From NCBI GenBank assembly GCA_009741485.1, contig CM019217.1, positions 30,852,061-30,916,060 of the forward strand: a stretch of DNA of 64,000 nucleotides, given 5' to 3'. The notes beneath the pieces were generated by a model that was not told where the DNA came from, ran no database searches, and saw only the letters and a program-made list of their open reading frames with translations. Shown here piece after piece: positions 52,001 to 62,285 of the stretch. The number at the start of each line of letters is the position of its first letter. The stretch's first letter is position 1. The stretch comes from Malurus cyaneus samueli. Taxonomy: Eukaryota > Chordata > Aves > Passeriformes > Maluridae. The translations under genes were made by a program, and so were the position numbers.

Positions 52001-55000
52001 AGGCTGTGTACTGTAATTCACTATTTTGAGTGTTATGAAGCAAAATGCTTTATAGCTCTCAGTTGTGGAAGATGAAATCAGATGCCATCATAAACATTCA
52101 GAATTTTAACCTATTTCTTTTTATAGCAACAGCCACATTCAATTTTGTATGTTACACAAAATAAGTAAATGGGGTAGCTTGATTTGGCAACAATCTTTGT
52201 TGTTTTTACAGTTTGCTGCTTTATCTGAAAGTCCTGAATAGACATGAGCTAAGGTTATGTAAACCAGAGATCTTTCCTTTATTTTTTAATTTTGTTCTAT
52301 TTTAAATTTCTTAGAAGTAACAAGGAACATCCCCAAATTCTTTGAAGTATATCTGCAAATTTCCACAGGCATTAGTACAAGAAATTATTTGGTAGATAAC
52401 AATGTTTTGCTTGCAGCTCATTTGCCTTATCAGTGATAGAGAAGTTTTAAATAGTTTTATCATGCTGTCCTAGATTGCTTTAACCTTGATTTTTTGCACA
52501 TAGAATTGTGCTTTTTCTCATAACAAGAAAGAGCTATGGATCATGTGTTCAGATGTAATGACAATTGATGCTGAAGGAAGGACCTGTTTCTAAATCTTTA
52601 TAACAGACTTACCACACAATTATAGCTCAATTAGCACCAGGATACTCACTGACTCATCTATTGTTTTTAATCTACATATTTTCTTGTTCATAAGGTAGAT
52701 AAAAAATTCCATCATTTACTTCCCATTTCACAATGGTGTGGAAAGACTAAGATTTGGTGCTGCTGAATAAGAAGAGAGTTTCTCTTTGCTTTCTTTGCAC
52801 AGACTGTGGGGTCAAGGCACTTCTAGAGCCTTATTTCCAAACCTGCCCCACAACTGCGCAAGAGTCACAGGCTGTGGGGAAAGTTATGGAAGGGATGCCT
52901 AGCACATTCTTATCTGTCCACTAGCAGAATGAGTGTAATTAATTCTCTGAAATTTATATACATTAAGTTCCTGGATGGGTAAATCACAGCTATCCTTGTC
53001 AGAGAGAAAAATCCACATAAAAAGAAAGTACAACACCTTAGTCAGAATTTGGCATTTAAGCAGACATGGAACCACTGAAAATGTTCCTAGGCAAGCCTCA
53101 TGGAATTATACAGGGAAATAGGAAGACTTGCCACAACTGAATTCATTTAGTGTTATTTCTAACTTTATTCAAAGCAAAGGAAACGAACTACATAAAGCAC
53201 AGTAAGCAAAACTAATGAGGTTTTCACAACTACTTTAAGTCAGAGTGCACTGTCAGTCAGCCCCCTGTCAAGAAACCAAAATTATATATTGATGTACACA
53301 TCCCTGATTTTGCAGAAGTAGGATTCTGATGAGCTAAAACCATCAGTAGCTTAGGTAGGATGACAGTGTATTATTTTTAAATTCTTTAAATTCTTCTCTT
53401 CTAATTTAAATTTTAAATAAACAACTGCATCTGCTCACCTCCATCATATATGTGAAAACAAATATCCATGCCTAAGACATGAAGCAAAACTTCTGTGGCA
53501 GCACACACAGGCTCATCATGATGACATAATTGTTTTTAAAAAGTTAAATTGCTTTTTTTATTTGCAAGGTGAGAGGACAATAAGGGATCTCACAAACTGT
53601 TACTTTTTAAAGTATTTCAGGAATCAAGTGGAATGTTTTTTTCTAAAATTTGTATTAATTCCAGATTGAAATCCCGTATATCCAATTTTAGCCTATTGCA
53701 CTTTTTTATAGCTGAATGTACAATTGGAACTTCTGGAAATGAGAGCTTTTATTATGGAAATGCTGGCATGGTTTTAGCTGGGGTCAGCACATGCAGCATA
53801 CCGTAATATGCTTTAAAATTTGAGATGGAGACCAGAAGTCTGAGGCTCAACAGTAGCAAACCCTGTATGTATGAAACACAAGTCTCCCTGAAAAAGTCAC
53901 ACAAGACTGCTGCTTCTGGCATAACTCTCATTGGCTTAAAGGTCAAAATGAACCTCACTGTGTTTGTTTAAAAAGAAGACAGTAACAACGTGCTTTGCAC
54001 ACACACAATGAAATCCTCAGAACAGTAAAAGATATGGAAGAGCATAACAAAATTCTGATATGTATCAAACTAAGTGATCAGTAAAAAAAAATTAATTGTG
54101 TTAAAATGAATAAATGTTAGTATTTTGAAACCATGCTAATATTTTGTTTTGGTTACTGACAATCAGAAGCATATTCCTCAGCCAAAAAGTGAGTACTGGA
54201 ATGTCAAAACACTTTAATTTATCCATCTGTAAAATTTTGAACTAACAGGTGTGACAGAGGCAGTGCTTTACTAGTCTGGTCAGGAAGAAACGATGGACTG
54301 ATAGTGCAGCAAATGATGTGAGAAAATGAGTTCTCTTGGCAAGGTCCATAAGGCAGTAGTAAAACAGCCTGATCATCTCACTAATGTAGATTTAAAATGA
54401 GAATTCAGGATTATGAGTATAAAAAGTGTTGATTATCAGATAAATGGAGTCAGATGGACAATGACGTCCCTTCTAATTTTTACTGTGCTTAATGGCAAGT
54501 GACTTGGCACACATTTACTGTACATGAATATAGTCCTTTCTTATTTCTCACTTACCTTCCTATTTTTTCATTCCACTTCTCTTGTGCTTCTAAGCTCAAT
54601 ACAACTATTCAATACTTCTCACTTTCCCAATCACTACAGACAAGATAAATTCACACTCTAAGCTGTGCATTAACCTGCCATCTCCAGACACACAAATGCT
54701 TGCCTAGCTGGGGCTGTGCAAAACTAGTGCAGTGTGGATATGGGCTAAATTTAGGAGGATAATCCTTGATCTCTCCCACAGCTGTTACTGATGGAGAGAC
54801 ACTTTTTCTTGTAATTCTGATGATGTTTGTTGCAACTGATTATTGCACAGAACCATAGAGTGTCTGCTTCTAAACTCAGACGTTTGCATTATGAAAATAT
54901 GAAAAGAATGACAGAATATATTTTGTGGAATGCTCTCATGTATGCTAAGCTGTGGGTTCAGGCTGAAGAGCTAGTAACCCATCCACTTCATTAGTTTATC

Positions 55001-55786
55001 TCTATTCTATCTAAGTTTCATCTCGTTCTCAAGATCTTTATGGTTTTCAAAGTGGTAAAATTCAGACTCTTTGGATTCTCCCAACTATGTTTCTTTTATT
55101 CCTCCCTTTAGTCTTTCATTCGTTCTTGTTTTATTTGCTTTGTTTGTTCCTTTCTTTCTTGGCTAGTTCATCTTTCATCAACAAAATAAAATTTGAAAAT
55201 TAGTGGCATACAGGATTTTAACTGATTTCTTGCTTAGAATATAAACACTGTCCCTTAATTAAGAATGGAGAAAATAGAGTTTTCCCAAATATTAAAAGGA
55301 TTTGAAAGTCCTCTACATGGTGCTGATGATTTTCTTTAATCTGCCACATGTCTTATTAGAAAGTGATTTTTTGATACCTTCTTTAAGGTAAATACAATGA
55401 TGTGGTCATTGCCAAAATCAAGAGCAATATCATTAACATTCATGACATTTGAGAAGATCCAGTTTTTCTAAGTGGACAGATGTCTTCTAGGAACCCTTAA
55501 GTTTCCTGGGTAGATTGAAGCTTATTGAAATTTCAATATCTGAAAAAAAAATTATTATTTTGAAAAGTAAAGCTCTTTCGACTATTAAGGAAGACAATTT
55601 AGAAATAATTTTATATCACAGATTTTTTTTTTTATCACAGAGTCTAACAGCATAGAAAATGAAGATTACCAACCACTTGTTCAATTAATACCAGTGTCCC
55701 CATTGGGTGACCATGAGAAACCTAAACAGATTAAGATAAAATTAGATATGGAATCAAGCAGTGCCTGTTCCTTCCCCTTGATGGTT

Positions 55787-55822
55787 AAAAAAAAAAAAAA
55801 AAAATTGAAAAAAAAAAAAAAA
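55787..55822. repeat. Two A runs (A18, A15)
   Basis: A18 (55787-55804) is separated from A15 (55808-55822) by TTG. This is simple low-complexity sequence. Confidence 0.9.
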
Positions 55823-56000
55823 GAATGTGTTTTAGTTAAAAACAAATCCATTTTGAATGAAGCCATGACCTGAAATATTCAGAAGAAGTTTTGGCCTAAC
55901 AGTTTGAATCACTTCTATTTCATTCTATTACAATTTTTTTGGAAACAAATCACCACTCAGTAATTGGACATGACTCTGAGAAACCTTTTTTTATTAAAAA

Positions 56001-56106
56001 TGACTGTGCTCATTAGAGGAGGATTGGACTAGAGGATCTTTGGAGGTCCTTTCTACCCCAAATTATTCTATTCTTCTATGATTCTATGTTTCTATGATTC
56101 TATGAT
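56001..56106 (+). mobile_element. CR1 LINE 3' end with octamer tail
   Basis: GGATTGGACTAGAGGATCTT and GGAGGTCC are followed by a tail of repeated TTCTATGA units. That is the typical CR1 3' end with its ATTCTATG-type octamer repeat. Only the last 100 bp or so can be recognised, so it is a strongly 5'-truncated copy. The intact tail, with at least three readable units, suggests it is younger than the CR1 pieces at 24.9 and 25.9 kb. Confidence 0.9.
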
Positions 56107-57323
56107 TAAATATTTTATCATTTTTTTATTCTAATTTCAATTTTTTTTCTGTCAGTGCTTGCAATATTTTCTTCGAATCCTAAATACTGAATACATTTTA
56201 AATTATTTTTTTAATTATTTAAAAATACAAATCCCAAAACATTCATAAAGGAAAATAAGCTGTCATTACTAAACATTGTCGCTGTCTTTGTAAAATCAAT
56301 GTATGTTGATGAGGTTTTTTTTCTCCTCCAAATTGTACTTAGTGAGCAAATCACTAGAAGGCAGCTGGAGCCAAAAACTCAGAAGTTATCAGTAAGCCTA
56401 ACAACAGCCAAAGCTCTGTCAAGGTTGGATGTTCTTCATGTAAAAAAAATATTCTGTACCACTGATAGGTTTAGGGCACTCTGCACATGGTCATCCAGTG
56501 GGGACACCAGAATTAACTGAACAAGTGGTTCCTTGTTCAGCCTCCATTTTCCACGTTACTAGAATTTGTGACACAAAAACTCTGAAATTCTGTAGTCAGC
56601 TTTCTCTTTATCCTAGTCCCCTCATCGGAACCACAATTTGGCCCTGAATTAATCAGTTATTTCTTCAATAACATTGAAGAAATGTTATCCTTGTGCTCGT
56701 TCAGAACTTTTCATACCCGTATGTGGTATGAAACCCATGTGGTATGAAATACCCATGCATATGTGCCTGAGTATGTTCTGCATTTCACATTATCTAATGT
56801 GCAATCTAGAACTCAGAAATATATGTAATATATCTCAAACATCAGTAATGTTCAGATCTCAAAGAACTCTAGTCTTTCTGAATATTTTAAGATTAATTAT
56901 ACGCTGAATTGAATCCATTTTTCCCTGTGTTTCAAACTATTGCATCTGTGACAGGTGCCTCATGGGCCTGGATCAGATGCTATCTGGAATGTCTGCAGCA
57001 GATGAGCCTTTTTCATTGATTTATATACTTGCTTTTGGATCACTACTTCCCAGAATATCTCAGCAACTGTAAAATGAGTTTTAAAAGAAATAATTTAAAA
57101 ATACTTATGTAAAAATGAGGTTATGGTTGTACAGAGATTATTAATACAGAAATGATTAAGTGTAAAGAGTAGTTGTCGCAGCTGAAGCTTAGTATAAATC
57201 AGTATGAACAAAAAATGGAAGTCCACCCTTGTACACTGTAGCATAAGGTCTCATTAGGCAATACATTAACAGTAAAAAAAAAAAGAGTCCCTCCAACATC
57301 CTAAGACAGCATTTTTTAACTAA
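56107..57323. other. Gene-free sequence
   Basis: No gene is seen. A 13-bp exact direct repeat, ATGTGGTATGAAA, lies at 56721-56733 and 56737-56749. Frames at 56299 and 56674 (73 and 77 codons) have no recognisable features. Confidence 0.55.
56721..56749 (+). repeat. 13-bp direct repeat, 16-bp period
   Basis: ATGTGGTATGAAA is present at 56721-56733 and again at 56737-56749, with CCC between the copies. It is a recent-looking local duplication. Confidence 0.9.
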
Positions 57324-57328
57324 GTGTA
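57324..57328. other. Target-site duplication GTGTA (left)
   Basis: GTGTA immediately precedes the TG terminus of the LTR and is repeated exactly at 58653-58657 after the other terminus. This is a 5-bp target-site duplication made at integration. Confidence 0.85.
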
Positions 57329-57532
57329 TGTCGTGGTTTGGACTGTGCAGAAAGCCAAAAGCACCATACCCATGATATTCTCTCCCTTCCCCCACCGGAG
57401 AGAAGGGAGAGCAAAAGCTCAATTAACACGAAAATTTATGGCTTTCAGATAACATAACATAATTGAGAGAAAGATGTGTATGTGCTCCAGAGAAGGGTCA
57501 GACAGGCTGAATAACTTAAGTTGCAAAATAGA

Positions 57533-57538
57533 TTTATT
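57533..57538 (-). promoter_or_regulatory. LTR polyadenylation signal AATAAA
   Basis: The reverse complement of TTTATT gives AATAAA in the sense direction of the LTR, about 200 bp before its 3' terminus. This is the expected place for the R/U5 poly-A signal. Copy 2 has lost the corresponding segment. Confidence 0.55.
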
Positions 57539-57944
57539 ACTAAAAGCTACTAAGAATACTACCGCACTGGGGAGAAGAACAAAGATAAGGACAAATTTAC
57601 AAGGAGAAGAAAAATAAAAACGGACATTTTAAGACACCTGTTATCCTTTCCGGGACCCGTCCCTTTCCCAGGTCCTCTCTCTCCATCCCCATGTTTTCCT
57701 GCACACACAGGGACAGGAATGAAAGTTTAGCATAGAACAAACTACTCATTACAGTTGTCGTCCAGCATCATAGGAGAAGCATTCTTAAAGCTCCAAGCTG
57801 TGGAAGTTCTTTTCCCAAGAAACAGTCAGTGTATAACTGCTGGTGGCAAGGGAGTATTTTCTTTACCTCATAGGAGAAAGGAAAGAATGTTCTTCAAGGC
57901 CAAACTGCATTATTTCAGCGCCGTAAGACCACTATCACAAAACT

Positions 57945-58057
57945 CCTGGCAGAACACAGCTTCATCTGAGCATCCACTTACTTCAAACGTAGGGCGGAAG
58001 CATCTCCTCCTCCCTGGAGAACACATTTTCTTCTTAGCATCAACTCACTTCAAATGT
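57945..58057 (-). repeat. Imperfect 68-bp tandem duplication inside LTR copy 1
   Basis: The unit at 57945-57990 (starting CCTGGCAGAACACA and ending CTTCAAACGT) recurs imperfectly at 58013-58057 (starting CCTGGAGAACACA and ending CTTCAAATGT). Copy 2 has only one such unit. The duplication, with its 22-bp linker, explains about 68 bp of the length difference between the copies. Confidence 0.75.
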
Positions 58058-58279
58058 CATGAGAGGGGGCCCAGCCTCTTCCCCCTTTTTGGCTCCTGAT
58101 CAGTTCAGTCCAATCCTCAAAGGCCAGGTTTTTTTTCCTCAGAGCAAGGTCACTCTCCTTTGTCTATGCAGGTCTCTCAATAATGAAATAGTCCTTTCAA
58201 AAACACTTATTTTCTCCATGTTTGAGAACCATAGCACAGCACAGCAACCCATCCCATCTTCTTCTCACTGTGATCTTGG

Positions 58280-58401
58280 GTCTCCATTTTTCTTCTTACA
58301 TCTCCTCACCCTCCTGCTCTGTTCTTCCCCAGTGCATGATACTAAAATGTAATACTAACAACCTAAAACTAACATGGCGGCCGCACCTATCTTGTTTTGA
58401 A
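58280..58401 (-). promoter_or_regulatory. Near-identical LTR core with YY1-like site (copy 1)
   Basis: This 122-bp block differs from the matching block of copy 2 (59851-59973) by only about three changes, while flanking LTR parts differ more. It holds a NotI-type palindrome GCGGCCGC at 58377-58384 that overlaps AACATGGCGGC (58371-58381), a match to the YY1-type consensus. A second YY1-like site (GCAGCCATCTT, 58583-58593) lies nearer the LTR 5' end. Regulatory activity is inferred from the motifs only. Confidence 0.45.
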
Positions 58402-58652
58402 TTCTTTCTTAAGTACAAGACAATATGTCATCACAGAGGTGTAACTATCCTGTGCAATTGGCCCAGGCCTGATGAGCAGCCTGTCCATCAACCTCAGAGC
58501 CACAATGGATTGGCTCTAAAACACAGGGGGCAGGGCTCCTTTTGCTGGAGATGAAGGAGAAAGCTTCTAGAACTTCCTCACAGCAGCCATCTTTGTGGTT
58601 TCTTGGTCCCATCCCCCCACCACCAAAAACCAGACCAAGTAAAACCATGACG

Positions 58653-58657
58653 GTGTA
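58653..58657. other. Target-site duplication GTGTA (right)
   Basis: This is the exact partner of 57324-57328. Together they fix the ends of the minus-strand LTR. Confidence 0.85.
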
Positions 58658-59591
58658 TTAAATTAATACTATTTCTACAGATCTGAAAATAATGAGTATG
58701 GTATCTTTATCATGTCTTTATTATGCCTCAAGAGAGATGGACAAGCAGAAAGGTCATTTATAATTTATCCTGTTGGGAGAAATATTTTTAAACAGTGGAG
58801 TTTTTACATGGGCAGAATGGAAATAAGGAAAAGGATATGAAGCTGAATTTTAAATATCCTTTTATATAATACACCAGTAAAATCAAAGGTATTTGGCAAA
58901 TGTGTGTTTGTGTGTGTGCATGTGATTTGCTTAGATATATATTCAGGTATTTGGGTGAAAAGTCTCATTTGTCTGCCAAAAGCTACACCAATCCCAGCTC
59001 AGGTAGTGATGAAGATGGGGAGCCAGATTTTCCAGGCCAGAAAAGTGGGGCTTATTTTAACCTGGCATAATTTCAAAAGTGACACTACATCAATGCACAA
59101 AGAATGCTAAAGCAATATGGCCAGAGTCAGCATCTCAACTTGGTTATTTCCAGTTGAAAAGTGCACTGATAATAAAGAAAGGGAAAGTTTCTTCTAACAG
59201 CCAATTTTTTTTGAGCTATCTTGTACAGATTAATATTTGTAAGTGATCTTGTACCAAGGCTCTTGAAGACAGACTTTTTTATTTTCATGCTTTTGCAATA
59301 TCTGGAAGTAGTGCATATTTCCCAGTCTCTTTACTTCTTTCACTCTCATGCATAAAAGGCATGTTTGCAAGAAGATCCTCAGTTGGCTATCATCTACAAT
59401 TTCCACAGAGAAAAGGCAGGGAGATTTGACAGTGAAGGGATGAATCTCAGAAGAATCCCAAGCAGTGTAAATAAGCCTCCTTTGAATGCTTGCTCCATGA
59501 ATATGCATGCAACTGGTCATTCCTTGCATGTTTGCAGGAAGTTATTTAAATTCCTCAATAAAGACTGGCATAATTTCTGGAAATCTGTTCA
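58658..59591. other. Spacer between the two inverted LTRs
   Basis: The spacer is 934 bp of ordinary AT-rich sequence with no retroviral internal region and no recognisable gene. It is host DNA that existed before the insertions. Frames at 58904-59110 and 59230-59529 (68 and 99 codons) have no recognisable features. Confidence 0.7.
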
Positions 59592-59596
59592 TAGTC
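59592..59596. other. Target-site duplication TAGTC (left)
   Basis: TAGTC lies directly before the TGTCATGG terminus and is repeated exactly at 60807-60811. Confidence 0.88.
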
Positions 59597-59656
59597 TGTC
59601 ATGGTTTTACTTGGTCCGATTTTTTGGTGGTGGGGGGATGGGATCAAGAAACCACA

Positions 59657-59667
59657 AAGATGGCTGC
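59657..59667 (+). promoter_or_regulatory. YY1-like motif AAGATGGCTGC
   Basis: This is a close match to the YY1 consensus AAGATGGCGGC, 60 bp inside the 5' end of the LTR, in sense orientation. Copy 1 carries the same motif at 58583-58593. A binding role is inferred only. Confidence 0.4.
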
Positions 59668-59850
59668 TGTGAGAAGTTCTAGGGGCTGTCTCCTTCTTCT
59701 TCTGCAAAAGGAGCCCTATCCCCCTCCTGTGTTTCAGAGCCAATCCATCATGGTTCTGAGGGTGATTGACAGGCTGATCATCAGGCCTGGGCAAATTGCA
59801 CAGGTCGGTTACACCTCTGTGATGACGTATTATCTGGTATTTAAGAAGAA

Positions 59851-59973
59851 TTCAAAACAAGATAGGTGCGGCCGCCATGTTAGTTTTAGGTTGTTAGTAT
59901 TACATTTTAGTATCATGCACTGGGAAAAAAACAGAGCAGGAGGGTGAGGAGATGTAAGAAGAAAAATGGAGAC
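59851..59973 (+). promoter_or_regulatory. Near-identical LTR core with GCGGCCGC (copy 2)
   Basis: This is the counterpart of 58280-58401. It contains GCGGCCGC at 59868-59875 overlapping GCCGCCATGTT (59871-59881), an antisense YY1-type site, and then a purine-rich stretch. Two CpG dinucleotides persist in the palindrome in both copies although CpG is rare in the window. A CRE-like TGACGTA lies just upstream (59822-59828) and has decayed to TGACATA in copy 1. Confidence 0.45.
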
Positions 59974-60806
59974 TGAAAGATCTCAGTAAGGAGAAGATGG
60001 GATTGGCTTGCTGTGCTTTTTGCTGTGGTTTTCAAATATGGGGAAAATAAGTGTCTCGGAAAGGACTATTTCATTATTGAGAGAGACCTGAATAGAAAAA
60101 AGAGAGCAACCTTGCTCTGAGGAAAAAAAAACCAAAAAAAAACTTGGCCTTTGAGGACTGGATTAAAAAGCTGAAAAAAAAGAGAGAAGAATCTTGGCCC
60201 CTCCCCACGATGTCTGATGCTTAGATGAAGCTGTGCTCTGCCAGGGGTTTGTGATAGTCGGTCTCATGCCGCTGAAAACAATGCAGTTTGGCCTTGAAGG
60301 ACATTCTTTATTTTCTCCTACAAGGGAAAGGAATACTCCCTCTTCCATCAGCGGTTATGCATTGACTCTTTCTTGGGAAAAACTCCCACAGCTTGGAGCT
60401 GTAAGAATGCTTCTCCTATAATGCTTGACAAAAACTGTAATGAGTGTTTTGATCTATGTTAGACTTTCATTCCTGCCCCCCTTTGTGTGCGGGAAAACGT
60501 GGGGGGGTGGAGAGAGATGGGACCTGGGAAGACACGGTCCTGGAAAGGATAACAGGTGTCTTAAAATGTCCGTTTTTTTTTATCTTTTTTTTTTCTCCTT
60601 GTAAATTTTTTCCCCATTTCTGTTTTTTTTACTATTTCTTTGGAGCACATATGTATCTTTCTCTCAATTACGTTATGTTATCTGAAAGCCGTAAATTTTC
60701 GTGTTAATTGGGCTTTGCTCTCCCTTCTGCCTCTCCGGTGGGGGGGAGGGAGGGAATATCGTGGGTACGGTGCTTTTTAATTTTCAGCACAGTCTAAACC
60801 ACCACA

Positions 60807-60811
60807 TAGTC
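60807..60811. other. Target-site duplication TAGTC (right)
   Basis: This is the exact partner of 59592-59596, fixing the right end of the plus-strand LTR. Confidence 0.88.
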
Positions 60812-62125
60812 TTAGTCCAAGGGTTAGACACTTCTTTCCTGGATGCTTTGAAGACAGATACAAAGCTAAATAAATGTATGCAGGTCTATAGATTTTGAAT
60901 GATTGCACTTCCTCCTTGAATCAATAATGTATGATTAATGTTTTGTGTTCCTCAAGAATTCAGAAATCAGATAGAATTTTAAGCCCAGTTCTTATTTATT
61001 TAGAATCCCATTTATCATATCTGAAATTAATTCCACTGTTTTCCTTCAGTCACTAAGGAAAAAAAATTACCCATGTTGGTAAGAAGTGAAGCATAATAAA
61101 TTATTTTCAAATTTTAAATTTAGTTAGCTTATTATCTTTAAATGTAAAGATATTTACATTGTATATAGTATTTGTTACACAGATAAGATGAACTTGTCCT
61201 TGTAGCTGAGAAGTATTTATTATACATTTTTAATAGACATAGGAACTGTGTTGGGCAATAAAATAGAAATGCTTCTACAATGCCAAGCTTCTGAGCAGCT
61301 TTTAAATCATAATTTATTTAAACTACCACCTCAAAGTGGTTTTTTTTACCAACTGGAACCCCCTGGTCTCAGTTATGTTGAACTTGGGATGCAAGTGAGA
61401 TTATTCACTCACAAGATAATAGAAAGCTGAAGAACTGACATTGTGTCAACTATCAGTATTAAAAAATGGTTTGATGACTTTGGGTATGTAGTAACTCCTC
61501 TTGACTTTAGGATTATTCAAATATCAGAACTTCTTGTCATAGTATGAAAACTCTTTTAGAGCCTCTTGAGAAGTTCCTAAGATTTGTGCTTACAAGTATG
61601 GTGTCTGTTTGAAAGACATCTCATTTTTGTTTGCATTTTTTAACTTCAGGCCTCCTGTAGTCTGGTTCCAATGAATCAATGCTTGTTTGCAGCTAGAGTC
61701 CATTATGTGATTCCTGGGATCCATCTTCTACTTTGGTTTTATAAAAAAACATGCTGAAAAGTTCAGTTTCTATTTTTTTCAGAAAGCTTCACAATGCAGA
61801 TTAAAGCACAGTAAATGGGAAATTTGCTTAAATTGCATTGAAACCTCTGTCTCTAAAACTGCTTAGGTACAGAAAGTACATCTTTTCAGACTGTCATCAT
61901 CTTTGCAGAGTAAATCCATATTACTTTTAATTATTCCATATTACATTTAATCCATTTTATTTTAATCTGCTATGCATATTTTAATTGTTAGCCTAATTTA
62001 TGCATCCTAATAGGAGAATTTTCTTCTAGGATAATAAACTCTGAGTTTTGCAGAAATAGTCTATGGTTTCCTGGTTATCCATATTTCTATATATGTGTGT
62101 TCACTGTGCTATAACCTGTGTGTAG
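60812..62125. other. Gene-free sequence
   Basis: This is AT-rich sequence without recognisable genes, RNA genes or repeats, lying between the plus-strand LTR and the next LTR-like fragment. The longest frame (60 codons, 61248-61430) is unrecognised. Confidence 0.55.
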
Positions 62126-62285
62126 TGTGTTGGCACTGATTGGGTACCAGGCACCCACCAAAGCTGCTCTCCCACTCCCCTTCTCAGCTAGATTGGGGAG
62201 AGAAAATAGAACAAAAAGGGAGAACATGAGGGGAGATAAATAAGAGATTTGATAAATGATAAGCAACTGAACAAGGAATAAGATC
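62126..62285 (-). mobile_element. Degraded avian ERV LTR fragment, probably minus strand
   Basis: The segment reads TGTGTTGGCACTGATTGG, then CCAGGCACCCACCAAAGC, CTCTCCCACTCCCC, TCAGCTAGATTGGGGAGAG and GGGGAGATAAAT. This block order is that of the antisense 3' end of a widespread avian endogenous retrovirus LTR. It shares architecture with the terminal part of the LTR at 57329 (a TG start, an AAAGC block, a CTCTCCC stretch and a GGAGAG purine stretch) but is not the same family copy. No target-site duplication can be assigned and the right end fades out. The assignment is from memory of the motif order. Confidence 0.55.

Larger units (their letters stand above)
39396..56000. other. Gene-free sequence
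   Basis: No gene, RNA gene or nameable mobile element is visible over 16.6 kb. Frames reach about 108 codons (49148-49474, minus) and none has a recognisable domain. Local features are T-rich runs at 41717-41744, (TTTG)n at about 42299-42324, a hairpin at 45274-45299, a 15-bp tandem at 46029-46073, a short GT/TA microsatellite at about 48085-48103, and two A runs at 55787-55822. The 42.46-42.73 kb part contains CpG-bearing, higher-complexity sequence. Confidence 0.55.
57329..58652 (-). mobile_element. Solo ERV LTR, copy 1, minus strand (1324 bp)
   Basis: The element begins TGTCGTGGTTTGG and ends AAAACCATGACG, which are near-perfect inverted termini of the TG...CA type with the last A changed to G. 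A 5-bp duplication GTGTA flanks it exactly, so both ends are defined. The whole length aligns in reverse to the LTR at 59597. No gag, pol or env sequence is present, so it is a solo LTR left after recombination between the two LTRs of a provirus. Orientation is inferred from an AATAAA on the minus strand at 57533-57538, in the 3' quarter, as expected for a polyadenylation signal. The 5-bp duplication fits ERVL or ERV1 classes better than ERVK (6 bp). Minus-strand frames inside it are not genes. Confidence 0.9.
59597..60806 (+). mobile_element. Solo ERV LTR, copy 2, plus strand (1210 bp)
   Basis: The element starts TGTCATGGTTTTACTTGG and ends GTCTAAACCACCACA, with the inverted termini TG...CA and an exact 5-bp duplication TAGTC. 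It is the same family as the minus-strand LTR at 57329. The blocks run in the same order, and the 3' part shares GGATAACAGGTGTCTTAAAA with copy 1. Relative to copy 1 it lacks about 70 bp including the AATAAA (junction near 60607-60640) and lacks the second unit of the 68-bp duplication. No internal retroviral genes are present. Frames such as 59507-59947 (146 codons) lie within the LTR and are not genes. Confidence 0.92.

Noticed and set aside
55524..55537. 14-bp palindrome ATTGAAATTTCAAT
   Set aside because: It is short, AT-rich and expected by chance in DNA of this composition.
57755..58554. Three overlapping plus-strand frames of 97-114 codons
   Set aside because: They run antisense through the minus-strand LTR. 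The length is explained by the C-rich LTR composition and there are no domain signatures.
59507..59947. 146-codon plus-strand frame
   Set aside because: It lies inside the plus-strand LTR, and similar shadow frames appear in the inverted copy (58445-58648, minus). It is LTR sequence with no retroviral protein motif.
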